The notes below the pieces were generated by a model. It worked only from the letters and a program-made list of their open reading frames with translations. It made no database searches and was not told the DNA's origin. The translations under genes were made by a program, and so were the position numbers. Shown piece after piece: positions 1-7,934 of a DNA stretch of 64,000 bases (its first letter is position 1; every line of letters starts with the position of its first letter). The stretch covers positions 1 through 64,000 of the forward strand of contig JAQBXN010000034.1 of the NCBI GenBank assembly GCA_027625095.1, in the 5' to 3' direction. This stretch comes from Planctomycetota bacterium (lineage in GTDB: Bacteria; Planctomycetota; PUPC01; JACPCR01).

Positions 1-208
1 CCTCCTCAATCGCTTTCCGAACCTGCTTCTCCTGGTACGGCTTGGCGTCATCGCCAGACCTCCCGCTAAGTGTGACAGCACCGCGATAGCGATCATGTAT
101 AAACTTACGGTGCGATCCCTTCCCTCCTGGAATTTCGCAAAAACCCGTTGCGGTCAGGTCTGCGATCAATTCTCGAATCTTTTCTCGGCTAGAGCAAATT
201 TTACAGCT
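1..208 (-). CDS. HicA-type toxin, partial (3' end beyond window)
   Basis: The minus strand translates without stops from about base 208 to the window edge. The product contains REKIRELIADLTATGF followed by GGKGSHRKF and GAVTLSGRSGDD, the layout of HicA/YcfA mRNA interferases: a small dsRBD-like fold whose catalytic His lies in the GSH motif. HicA toxins cleave mRNA and are neutralised by HicB, normally encoded next door; any partner would lie outside the window. No ATG, GTG or TTG precedes REKI in frame after the stop at 211-209, so the start is unclear and the gene may be damaged or use a rare start. It follows an attC-like site, as expected for a toxin carried in an integron cassette. The family call is good; completeness cannot be judged. 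Confidence 0.65.
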
Positions 209-244
209 TCAGGGGCAACGGAGGCAACGGAATTGCCTCGGCCT

Positions 245-323
245 GCCCAACGCCAACTTTCACCGACCGCGGCGAGGCGCGTCTGCACGGTCCCGGCCGG
301 ACCCGTGCAAGGCGATGTTCGGC
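245..323 (-). other. attC-like integron recombination site
   Basis: On the minus strand GCCGAAC (323-317) opens and GTTGGGC (251-245) closes a 79-base segment. The second matches the R' consensus GTTRRRY and the first complements it with one mismatch. Just inside R' lies a CGGTGA-type L' block, and inside R'' a TTGCACGG-type L'' block; the centre folds into a further hairpin (about 284-309). This ordering is typical of environmental attC sites. It overlaps the 3' end of the membrane-protein gene, whose last residues are translated from it, a common feature of cassette genes. Identification is by pattern only; no folding score was computed. Confidence 0.65.
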
Positions 324-634
324 ATGCTCTTACTCTTGCACTGGTTCATCAGCTTGAGAATCATCGTGATCAATGTTGCGTACAGGAGTGAGACAAGGAG
401 CGTCAGGGATCCAAGAAGAACCGCCAAGGCCAGGTCTGCTTTTTCCGAGAACGGCCACAGGCGCAGACGACCGGTCAGCTCGACGATCCAGAGGAGCGGG
501 GCAAGAACCACAGCCCCGGTCTTGTGAAGCAGCATACTTCGACCCGGAGCATCATCGGCCACAAGAATGATGGCCAGGATTAAGAAAATGCAGCCGGTCA
601 TGGCCAGGAATCTGATGTGCTCTCGTTTTTTCAT
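260..634 (-). CDS. Small membrane protein of unknown function, probable integron cassette gene
   Basis: A 124-residue protein starting at ATG 634. Three hydrophobic segments are visible (about residues 8-26, 40-57 and 66-93), so it should be an integral membrane protein. The C-terminal tail after NQCKSKS is low in hydrophobic residues and reads SMPNIALHGSGRDRADAP, which is translation through the attC-like site at 245-323 rather than a conserved domain. The start codon lies only four bases from the R' box of the other attC-like site (638-768), the spacing seen in gene cassettes. No family is recognised; the function is unknown. It could be a chance ORF, but the hydrophobic pattern and cassette placement argue for a real gene. 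Confidence 0.6.
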   Translation of the reverse strand: MKKREHIRFLAMTGCIFLILAIILVADDAPGRSMLLHKTGAVVLAPLLWIVELTGRLRLWPFSEKADLALAVLLGSLTLLVSLLYATLITMILKLMNQCKSKSMPNIALHGSGRDRADAPRRGR

Positions 635-637
635 TGC

Positions 638-768
638 GGCTAACGTTGGAACTCACCGGCGACTTGACGAGTCCGTGCGCAGTGAAGGAATACGAAGGAT
701 AAATGGTGACGAATTCATCTCAATCTCCGTCGCTCAAAAGGGCGTTCGGTGGAGTGAGCTTGTTAGCA
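638..768 (-). other. attC-like integron recombination site
   Basis: On the minus strand TGCTAAC (768-762) and GTTAGCC (644-638) form complementary outer boxes of a 131-base segment. Inside them are CTCAC and the CGCCGGTGAG block that sit at the L'' and L' positions in environmental attC sites. It follows the stop of the gene at 784-1182 and ends four bases before the start of the gene at 260-634, as an attC between two cassettes should. The central part is long and only weakly paired, so confidence is lower than for the site at 245-323. Confidence 0.5.
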
Positions 769-783
769 GCCTCTAGCTCACAA

Positions 784-1182
784 TCATCTACGTTGTGCCT
801 CAAGAATAATACAGTCTGTGATATATGTGACTTTCTTATCAAATTCTTTCGCCGAACACTTAATTAACTTCTTTTCACCTAATATCGATATGACACAGTC
901 TCCGTAGTCAGTGGACTTGAAGAGGATAGCCCCTCGCTCCGGTTTGGGCTCCGTGTTCAAGTAGAGGATGCCCGATGTTTCAGCCGACCCCAGCCATTTG
1001 ACGAATTCGGAATCGTTGTGGATAGAGGAACGAACTTTTCCGTCTGTACCGATGTGGCGATTAACTATCTGTTGTCCCCACAAATACCACGCCAGTTGCA
1101 TCTTGTCGCGAGTGTCGGGAGGCGCCGAATGAAGCATTGGAGCGAAGACGATCAAGATTACTGTGGTGTATAGGAGTTTCAT
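784..1182 (-). CDS. Small secreted protein of unknown function
   Basis: A 132-residue protein with a clear signal peptide (MKLLYTTVILIVFAPMLHSA, likely cleaved before PPD). The mature part has three Cys residues (in YGDC, LIKC and ITDC) and no motif I recognise. It precedes the attC-like site at 638-768 in the same orientation and is therefore a candidate integron cassette gene. Immediately upstream of its ATG the minus strand reads CGGTGAGCT, which resembles an L' half-site, but no R' box follows, so an upstream attC is not supported. Function unknown. Confidence 0.6.
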   Translation of the reverse strand: MKLLYTTVILIVFAPMLHSAPPDTRDKMQLAWYLWGQQIVNRHIGTDGKVRSSIHNDSEFVKWLGSAETSGILYLNTEPKPERGAILFKSTDYGDCVISILGEKKLIKCSAKEFDKKVTYITDCIILEAQRR

Positions 1183-1185
1183 AGC

Positions 1186-1581
1186 TCACCGAACAGTTGT
1201 GCTGTGATGCGAAAACGTCGCATAGCACACAAGGATGTCAACGCTGATAGCATCCCTTGAATCCTTGAGTCGACCTTCATCGCCGGTCAGTCCCACCACC
1301 CGGTGCGGAATTTCTCGATAGCGCGGCATAGGGCATCGAGGTTTTCCGAAGGTGCCGGCGATGAATTCCAGCTCACCTTCGGGCGATTTGAGCTTTTGGA
1401 CTTCCTCCTCGATCAGGTCGTGGATTTCCTGGGATGTGCCGAACGGGACGACTTTCTGCCGGTCAAAGTCGAGGCGGATACGCATCCGTCTCTTTACCTC
1501 ACGGGCAAGCCCGTCGATTCTGACCCCTATCCCCGCCTGTACTTCGGGGATAGCCAGGCAATCTTCTTCACCTGCCAGCAA
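1186..1581 (-). pseudogene. Remnant of a uroporphyrinogen decarboxylase-family gene (C-terminal part)
   Basis: The open frame contains LDFDRQKVVPFGTSQEIHD followed by KSPEGELEFIAGTFG. This is the C-terminal strand-helix section of UROD/MtaA-like proteins, where the DRQ..LPFGTP.E(I/V)R segment and a G-rich strand close the barrel. Roughly the first 300 residues of such a protein are missing. The frame's upstream end runs into the inverted-repeat element at 1571-1741, and the downstream end drifts out of similarity after CPMPRYRE. Genuine homologues act on tetrapyrroles or methyl groups; this fragment is unlikely to fold or function. Confidence 0.55.
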
Positions 1582-1741
1582 GGGGACTGTCGGTTTAACC
1601 AGTTCCTTGCTGTCTCAAGATGCCACTGGCTTGCCCAGTGGAGTTTTCACGCTCTTTTCTCGCGCAGGTTCGGATTCTCTCAGGAGATGCCACTGGCTTG
1701 CCCGGTGGCATCATTAAACCAACAGTCCCCAAGCTGGCGGG
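1571..1741. repeat. Inverted-repeat element enclosing two palindromic hairpins
   Basis: Outer arms 1574-1598 and 1714-1738 are inverted repeats of 25 bases with three mismatches, extendable to 1571/1741 with one wobble. Inside are two copies of a hairpin with the same CTTGC loop: CCACTGG/CCAGTGG (1623-1641) and the longer GATGCCACTGG/CCGGTGGCATC (1686-1712). The nested design resembles a REP doublet or a MITE-like unit. It abuts the UROD remnant, suggesting insertion or recombination at that break point. The remaining bases to 1951 show nothing recognisable. Confidence 0.75.
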
Positions 1742-1951
1742 GACCGTATCTCATTCTCTTGAGCGTTTTCAGCTTAGAGATCTCATTCCCCTTTGAGCAA
1801 GCTCACAAGAGTCTCGGCCCTGGGATCGATCTGGGTAACGACAGGATTTTGAGAGCGTAGAGCGCGTGGCGACAGTTTTGCGTTTGCCAACCACGTGACA
1901 CACCGGCAGTGGCGGGCAAATAGGCTTCTGTTTCTGTAGAGGAAGCGCTGG

Positions 1952-2449
1952 CTATTCGAGATCGTCTGCGAATTCCTTGAGCAACGCCGTATGCGCAACA
2001 TCGGCCTGTTGACCTTTGACCACACATCCGATTTCGATTTCGGAAGTGCTGATCAATTCGATGTTGACGTTGTTTTCCGCAAGGGCTGTGAACATCCTCG
2101 CGGCCACATCCGTGTGACTGCGCATACCGACACCGATGACGGAGATGGTGGCGATATTGGAATCGAATTCAACGAAGGCTGCACCTACCATCGCCTGGAT
2201 GGAATTACAGATGGCGAGTGCCTCTTTCATCTGGATTCTGGGCATCGTAAAGGTGACATCGACCTTCCCGTCTCCGCCGCTGTTCTGAACGATCAAATTG
2301 ACGTTGATTTCATCCTTCGCCAATCGGTTGAAGAGCTCGGCCACGATGCCCGGCTGGTCAGTCACATCCCCAAGCGTAATCTTCGCCTCCGAACGGTTCA
2401 GCTCGACTGAACGAATCACAAATCCTTCTACCTGGCTCAGCTCTGGCAC
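1952..2449 (-). CDS. Stand-alone ACT-domain regulatory subunit of aspartate kinase type
   Basis: The 165 residues correspond to the C-terminal regulatory half of aspartate kinase: two ACT domains, the first around KITLGDVTDQPGIVAELFN and the second around VGMRSHTDVAARMF, ending with the STSEI.IGCVV strand. The amino-acid kinase domain is absent. In split or alternatively translated LysC systems such a polypeptide pairs with a catalytic subunit and binds lysine or threonine. The start is GTG at 2449, with AGGAG five bases upstream. It is the last gene of the hom-lysS cluster, consistent with feedback control of the aspartate pathway. The catalytic kinase must be encoded elsewhere. Confidence 0.8.
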   Translation of the reverse strand: MPELSQVEGFVIRSVELNRSEAKITLGDVTDQPGIVAELFNRLAKDEINVNLIVQNSGGDGKVDVTFTMPRIQMKEALAICNSIQAMVGAAFVEFDSNIATISVIGVGMRSHTDVAARMFTALAENNVNIELISTSEIEIGCVVKGQQADVAHTALLKEFADDLE

Positions 2450-2462
2450 GGGGGCTCCTGAT

Positions 2463-2494
2463 ATGGTTAATGGTTAATGGGTAATGGGTAATGG
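2463..2494. repeat. Heptamer tandem array (ATGGTTA/ATGGGTA)
   Basis: Two copies of ATGGTTA are followed by two of ATGGGTA and a partial unit. The array lies between lysS and the ribosome-binding site of the ACT-domain gene. Related ATGGTTG arrays occur at 39087-39121 and 49987-50007, also directly upstream of minus-strand start codons. Confidence 0.85.
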
Positions 2495-2508
2495 ACGCTG
2501 GATAGTCC

Positions 2509-4056
2509 TCAGCTCTCTTCTGGCTTTTCGCTATCCGTTTTTCCGCTTCTGGTGAACGGGAAAAGAATGACATCTTTGATATTGAGTCGATTAGTAAGCA
2601 GCATGATCATGCGGTCGATTCCGATACCGAGACCGCCGGTCGGCGGCAGGCCGAGATCGACCGCAGCCAGGAAATCTTCGTCGAGGGGGTGCGCTTCTTC
2701 GTTCCCTCCCCTGCCCTCTTCAACCTGTTCATTGAGAAGGCAGCGCTGGCGAATCGGATCATTGAGCTCCGAATATGCGTTACCGATCTCCCACCCGTAG
2801 GCGAACGGCTCAAAGCGCTCGATCAGCCGTGAATCTTCCCGATGAATCTTGCAGAGCGGAGTAGATTCGAGCGGATGATCAATCACAAATGTGGGCTGAA
2901 TCAGATGACGCTCACAGAAAAACTCGAACATGATCTGCACCAACTCGCCCCAGGTGTGTTTCCGGACTTCCCCCCGGGGGAGTTCCTCCTCAAACAGGCG
3001 ATGGCCTTCCTGCAAGGCAAGCAGGGCATTTTGCAGCCCCTCGGAATCAAGCTTTGCCGCATCGATGCCGCTGTGCTCATGCACCAGATCGAGCATCTTC
3101 GCCCGTCGCCACCCCCTGGCAAAATCTATCTCGATCTGTTCGCCCTCCTCATCGCCAATCAGAACCCTGGTGGTGCCGTTCACGTTCTTAAAAACGTGTT
3201 CATAGAGTTCCTCGGTCAACGCCATCATGTCGTTGTAATCAGCGTATGCTTCGTAGCATTCCATCATCGTAAATTCAGGATTGTGCGTTTTGTCGATACC
3301 CTCGTTCCTGAAATTTTTGCAGACGGTAAAAACCTTCTCAAAACCGCCGGCAATGAGCCGCTTGAGGTAAAGCTCGGGAGAAATCTGCAGATAGTAGGTT
3401 TCATCAATCGCGCGGACTTCCGTGGTAAACGGCCGGGCTGCCGCGCCGCCGTATACCGGCTGCAACAGCGGAGTCTCAACCTCGACATATCCGCGTCCGG
3501 TCATGAATTCGCGTACCGCGACAATGGCTTTTGACCGCTTGAGAAAGTTATCACGCTCTTCAGGCGCACTTGTGAAGTAGGAGCTGCGGTCCCGGTAAAT
3601 GAGCTCGCGGTTTGTCAGTCCTGCATGCTTGTCTGGTAGAGGGCGCAAGGCCTTGCTGAGGAATACGGCCTGCTCGACCATAATGCTGAGCTCGCCGGTA
3701 CGAGTCAGAAAGACTGGGCCTTCTACTCCGACCCAGTCGCCCAAATCCCAGAGCTTGAGTTGCTGGAAAGCGGCGTCACCCAGAACTTTTTTATTGAGAA
3801 AGATCTGAATACGACCCGATTGATCCCGGATATCCGCAAAGATCGTTTTCCCCATCTCACGCCAATTTGTGATGCGACCAGCGGTATTGACCTTTTCTTC
3901 GCTCTTGGTATCGATTTCGATCTCGCCGTATTTTTCGCGAATCTGCTCTATGACGTGGGATCTTTGGTAGCGATAAGGATAAGGCTCGACCCCCAACTCA
4001 CGCAGCCCCTCGAGCTTCTTGATCCGGTTTTGTCGGTATTCGTCTTCAGTACTCAT
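2509..4056 (-). CDS. lysS: Lysyl-tRNA synthetase, class II
   Basis: A 515-residue enzyme charging tRNA-Lys. An N-terminal OB-fold anticodon-binding domain (about residues 55-150, GRITNWREMGKTIFADIRD) is followed by the class II catalytic core. Motif 2 appears around FRNEGIDKTHNPEFTMMECY, the lysine-pocket segment is YGWEIGNAYSELNDP, and motif 3 is GIGIDRM near the C-terminus. Length is normal for bacterial LysS. The gene begins two bases after the stop of hom and is probably co-transcribed with it. Product assignment is secure. Confidence 0.97.
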   Translation of the reverse strand: MSTEDEYRQNRIKKLEGLRELGVEPYPYRYQRSHVIEQIREKYGEIEIDTKSEEKVNTAGRITNWREMGKTIFADIRDQSGRIQIFLNKKVLGDAAFQQLKLWDLGDWVGVEGPVFLTRTGELSIMVEQAVFLSKALRPLPDKHAGLTNRELIYRDRSSYFTSAPEERDNFLKRSKAIVAVREFMTGRGYVEVETPLLQPVYGGAAARPFTTEVRAIDETYYLQISPELYLKRLIAGGFEKVFTVCKNFRNEGIDKTHNPEFTMMECYEAYADYNDMMALTEELYEHVFKNVNGTTRVLIGDEEGEQIEIDFARGWRRAKMLDLVHEHSGIDAAKLDSEGLQNALLALQEGHRLFEEELPRGEVRKHTWGELVQIMFEFFCERHLIQPTFVIDHPLESTPLCKIHREDSRLIERFEPFAYGWEIGNAYSELNDPIRQRCLLNEQVEEGRGGNEEAHPLDEDFLAAVDLGLPPTGGLGIGIDRMIMLLTNRLNIKDVILFPFTRSGKTDSEKPEES

Positions 4057-4058
4057 GA

Positions 4059-5501
4059 TTAGTTTTCGATCCTTAGAAAGAGCGGCTCTTCAACCGAAAC
4101 GCCCTCGTCTGTGAATCGGCCAAGTGCGCGACGAACGGTTCCGAATGGTGTTGGCCCAATGGTGATAACATCGGGGACAAGATCGCCGTCTCGGAGTTCG
4201 TGCAAGTTGTAAATTTGATGAATGTCGATTCTGTCACTCTCAGTCTCGCCGTACAGAATCACGGTCTTACGCATGAACACGCCCGGTTCATCCTTACTGA
4301 CGGATTTTATGTATCCCGGCGAAACCTGATCGTCGCAAGAAACAATATTGAATTTCTTGTCGGAGCAATAATAGGAAGGGTTACTCACCACGCCGTTCTG
4401 AATGCGCTGTTGAATCTCCATCACGTCACTGAAGAGCGCAGTCGCCGTGGCCTCACCACCAGCGCCCTGTCCGTAATACAATTGACTGGCAAAACCCTCT
4501 GTCACACCTTTGATCGGTTCGCTCTCAATGTAGATTGCATTGTAGGCCCCAGTGACATTCGCCAGAGGATGATTCTGCTTCACCAGGCATGGGTGCACCC
4601 GCAACTCTATGTCATTTCCCTTCTTCTCAGCTACCGCAAGGGGCTTGATGACGAAGCCAAGCTTGTGGACCAGGGTCAGATCTTCCAGGGAAATAGGCAG
4701 GATGCTGGATCTGGGAATGTTTTCTTCCGTGGGTTGAACCGCGGTATGAAAAGCAATCGATGCCAGGATGGAAAGTTTCTGTGCCGCATCATGTCCGTCC
4801 ACATCAAAGGATGGATCGGCCTCCGCAAGTCCGGCAACCTTCGCATGGTCGAGGGCCCACAGCATGGCTGGGTTGGACGCATTGGCGTAGCTCTCGGCAG
4901 ATACCTCTTTACCGAGCTTTGCTGCATCCGGCAGGGCCGCTCCCGGCTGGGAATAGCCCGGCATGCTCGAAAGGATGTAATTGCAGGTGCCATTCATGAT
5001 CCCCATGATTTTGCGGATCGGTTGCCCGCGCCAGTGTTCACGCAGCAACCGGATGACTGGGATGCTTCCCGCTACGGACGCTTCAAAACCGACATTTACG
5101 CCAGCATCGTCTGCCGCTGCAAATATCTCTGTCCCCCAGGACGACAGCACGGTCTTATTTGCGGTGACCACATGTTTGCCGGCACGGATCACCTGAAGTA
5201 ACCGTTCCCGAGTCTTGGCAAACGGATCACCCTCAGAACCTCCTGAGCCACCGATCACTTCGACGACGATATCCGTCTCGGAATCACCGGCGATGTCTTG
5301 CCCGTTGCGTTCATCATACTCACTGCTGGAAATCAGTTTCACCCCGCCCGCGGTTCGAATCACATCATATTTAGCTTGCTCCGGATTCCCTACCACCACA
5401 CACCGGACGCTAAAATCCTGTTCCCGGTTAGCAAGCATCCTAAAGAGCGGGAGCCCGACTGTACCACAGCCAAGCATGGAGATGCCGATTCTTCTGCTCA
5501 T
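4059..5501 (-). CDS. hom: Homoserine dehydrogenase
   Basis: NAD(P)-dependent enzyme converting aspartate semialdehyde to homoserine for threonine and methionine synthesis. The N-terminal Rossmann motif is GCGTVGLPLF, the cofactor and substrate domain contains GKHVVTANKTVLS and NGTCNYIL, and the catalytic region includes DVDGHDAAQKLSILA. A C-terminal ACT-type segment follows (about residues 395-475), giving 480 residues, somewhat longer than the usual 430. It is followed almost directly by lysS and then the ACT regulatory subunit, forming an aspartate-family cluster. Confidence 0.95.
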   Translation of the reverse strand: MSRRIGISMLGCGTVGLPLFRMLANREQDFSVRCVVVGNPEQAKYDVIRTAGGVKLISSSEYDERNGQDIAGDSETDIVVEVIGGSGGSEGDPFAKTRERLLQVIRAGKHVVTANKTVLSSWGTEIFAAADDAGVNVGFEASVAGSIPVIRLLREHWRGQPIRKIMGIMNGTCNYILSSMPGYSQPGAALPDAAKLGKEVSAESYANASNPAMLWALDHAKVAGLAEADPSFDVDGHDAAQKLSILASIAFHTAVQPTEENIPRSSILPISLEDLTLVHKLGFVIKPLAVAEKKGNDIELRVHPCLVKQNHPLANVTGAYNAIYIESEPIKGVTEGFASQLYYGQGAGGEATATALFSDVMEIQQRIQNGVVSNPSYYCSDKKFNIVSCDDQVSPGYIKSVSKDEPGVFMRKTVILYGETESDRIDIHQIYNLHELRDGDLVPDVITIGPTPFGTVRRALGRFTDEGVSVEEPLFLRIEN

Positions 5502-5628
5502 TTGAGGTTACCCGGTGTAGTTGCAGCGCCGCCAGATTCTTAAGGCGCAAAAGTGTATTGGGGTGTTAGGCAGATTCAACCAGTGGTGAACGCCAGGAGC
5601 GATACGCGGGACAGGATGTGAATGCACA

Positions 5629-7113
5629 TCAGATGAAACGCTGGACCCTCGCCCCTTTACCCGGGATGACGCTCCAGACATCGCCCGGAAATTTCCGTGG
5701 TTCGTAATAATCTGTGAGGAGTTTCTGGGTGATGGACTCCTCCGCCTCCTCCTTCACCAGAGCCATAATGCAGCCCCCCATACCCGCTCCGAGAATCTGC
5801 GATCCGAGGCAACCATCTACGGAATCACAGAGGTCCACCAGGGCGTCGACGTTTTCAGTGCTGCAAGCATAGGCTCCGGTCTGATTTTCCAGAGCAGCCG
5901 CCGGATCGCTTTTTTCTGCACGACGGATGAGTCTTTCCAGTTCCATATTATCCAACGGAGTGGGTCGCCAGGGGGTCCGCGTTTCTCCCATGCGTGAGAC
6001 TCGGTCACCATCATGCGAGAGCCTGATCCAGGCGCCGAGGGTTTCAAGATCGCCTTCTTGAAGTAACTCACCGAGCCTGCATGAACGCGCCATTTCAGCA
6101 AGCCCGTACAGCAGGATATCGCGCACCGGATACCCCCCCTGAGGCATGGTGTGGCTTGAGAAGATGTCTTCAAGCTCGTTGCCGTCCCCGGCATTGGATT
6201 GGAGTAATTCATCTCGACCGATCTTGATCGGTAATTTAAGCAAAAGACGGTAGACCGCGGCGGGGTCTAATGCGTTGGGGCCAACAACCAAATCCCGCAG
6301 ATGAGGACAAGTAGCCTTCCACTCCGGATGCTGTTGGTGAAGAATCAATTTAGAGATTCGGTAAACGGCTACACGCCAGTTGTAACCGTTTCGAGCGTTC
6401 TCCCCCTTGGCCGCCCGGTCGTGTGAATTGGCAAGAATAATACGGTGCCCCGCAGGAAACGGGTGGACACCTTTGAGGCTGAAGGGGACGCACCCAAGTT
6501 GGACGACGCTGTCCGGTTGTGAGGCAAGCATGGCGGCGGGATCACTGGTGCCGCCTTTCAGGCCGATAATCTTCTCGGACTCGCTGGACAACTTGATGAG
6601 ATGTGAGTGGTCGAGGCTTTTCCCGAGAAGCTCGCAGGAAGCGAGCACCATGGAAAGGGAAAGTGCCGACGAGGAGGATAACCCAGCCGCGGGAGGCAGG
6701 TCACCGCCGCAGCAGATGTCGAGTCCCGACAACGTATTGCCGAATTCCCTGTTCATCCGAAGAATGACGCCAGCCAGATAAAGGCACCAGAGTGGCAAGC
6801 TTTGGCGAAATTCGATCACTTCAGGGCTGTCAACGAAGTCGTACCAGTCTCTATCTCCACAATGTGGCGACTTCCTCAAATCAAGTTCGTAATCCGCGTA
6901 GCCTTGAGGATCTATGTTGGTGAATCGAAAAATAGAATCCCCGCGTGGTGCCGCGGCGACGTAGATGTACCGGTTCACCGCCAGCATGTTGACATCGCCG
7001 CCCTGGTGGTCCACGTGGCGTCCCATCATGTTGATACGGCCCGGGGCATGAGCGAGGACCGCCGGGGCGCGGCCGAATCGGTCTGTGAACTTCTGAATGA
7101 TTTTCTCTTTCAT
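5629..7113 (-). CDS. Galactokinase-family GHMP sugar kinase with altered sugar-binding motif
   Basis: A 494-residue GHMP kinase. The galactokinase signature is GRINMMGRHVDHQGG (residues 25-39) and the ATP-binding loop is PPAAGLSSSSALSLSM. In galactokinases the first motif is normally GR.N.IGEHTDYN.G; here the Glu that contacts the sugar is Arg and Thr is Val, while the following His and Asp remain. The substrate may therefore not be galactose. The ATG at 7113 overlaps the SDR stop as TGATG and is preferred over the TTG-proximal longer frame from 7134. The C-terminal glycine motif GAGMGGCIMALV is intact, so it should be an active kinase. Confidence 0.85.
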   Translation of the reverse strand: MKEKIIQKFTDRFGRAPAVLAHAPGRINMMGRHVDHQGGDVNMLAVNRYIYVAAAPRGDSIFRFTNIDPQGYADYELDLRKSPHCGDRDWYDFVDSPEVIEFRQSLPLWCLYLAGVILRMNREFGNTLSGLDICCGGDLPPAAGLSSSSALSLSMVLASCELLGKSLDHSHLIKLSSESEKIIGLKGGTSDPAAMLASQPDSVVQLGCVPFSLKGVHPFPAGHRIILANSHDRAAKGENARNGYNWRVAVYRISKLILHQQHPEWKATCPHLRDLVVGPNALDPAAVYRLLLKLPIKIGRDELLQSNAGDGNELEDIFSSHTMPQGGYPVRDILLYGLAEMARSCRLGELLQEGDLETLGAWIRLSHDGDRVSRMGETRTPWRPTPLDNMELERLIRRAEKSDPAAALENQTGAYACSTENVDALVDLCDSVDGCLGSQILGAGMGGCIMALVKEEAEESITQKLLTDYYEPRKFPGDVWSVIPGKGARVQRFI

Positions 7114-7850
7114 CAGGCGCTGGCGTTGGACCATGCGGTAGATTTGCCCCGGCGAAGAATGAGGTGATCGGTCGTGGCAGTTCCCTGCTGGCTCAGCAAG
7201 AACATCGCCGCCTCCGCGACTTCTTCAACGGTCATCCAATCATTGAAATCAACGTCATCACGAATCCCACGGGCGAGCGGCGTGTCGACCCCGCCCGGGC
7301 TGATGGTCTGGACAACAATGCCGTATTCCTGAAGTTCAAGCCCCATGACCTTGGCCAAGCCGATCTGAGCGTGCTTGGACGCGCAGTAACCGCCCTGAGT
7401 TGAGTATGGCTTGAGACCGGCAACAGACGCTATGTTCAGTATCCGGCCCAGACCTCTTTCAATCATTCCCGGGATAACAGCTCTCGAACAGAGAAACGAT
7501 CCGCGGACATTAACGGCCATCATTTCGTCAAAATCGTCCGGCGTGAGCTCCCAGACGGGCGCAAACCGCGCGACGCCGGCGTTGTTGACGAGGATGCTGA
7601 CGGGGCCGAGCAGCGCTTCGGTTTCTTTTATCAGGTTCGCAACCTCTTCTTCTTTGCTGATGTCAGCCTGTATGGCGGCGGAATTGACGCCGTATTCTCG
7701 GATGAGCCCGGCGGTTTGTTCAAGGGGCTCTCTGGTGCGACCGCAAACCGCTACGGATGCACCCCTGGCCGCGAGAGCGAGGCCGATGGCTCGGCCAATG
7801 CCGGTGCCCCCGCCGGTGATGAGTGCTGTCTGGTGGGTGAAGCTGGGCAT
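7113..7850 (-). CDS. SDR-family NAD(P)-dependent oxidoreductase
   Basis: A 245-residue classical short-chain dehydrogenase. The cofactor motif is TGGGTGIG (residues 12-19), followed by NNAG and the catalytic Ser and YCASK (Tyr and Lys). A Gly/Arg pair after the second strand (CGRTRE) suggests NADP preference. Similar proteins reduce 3-oxoacyl groups or oxidise sugars and sugar alcohols; the substrate cannot be read from sequence. Its stop overlaps the start of the galactokinase-like gene, so the two are translationally coupled and may act on the same sugar. Confidence 0.9.
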   Translation of the reverse strand: MPSFTHQTALITGGGTGIGRAIGLALAARGASVAVCGRTREPLEQTAGLIREYGVNSAAIQADISKEEEVANLIKETEALLGPVSILVNNAGVARFAPVWELTPDDFDEMMAVNVRGSFLCSRAVIPGMIERGLGRILNIASVAGLKPYSTQGGYCASKHAQIGLAKVMGLELQEYGIVVQTISPGGVDTPLARGIRDDVDFNDWMTVEEVAEAAMFLLSQQGTATTDHLILRRGKSTAWSNASA

Positions 7851-7934
7851 AAGAGTAAATGAATTTAGGACGTGTATTAGCAGCGAGCAGCCCGCTTGCT
7901 GAAAAGGAGTTTACAAGCCGGCAGCAGCTTGCGG

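Noticed and set aside
4200-5201. 333-codon plus-strand open frame inside hom
   Set aside because: Antisense shadow of a confidently identified homoserine dehydrogenase.
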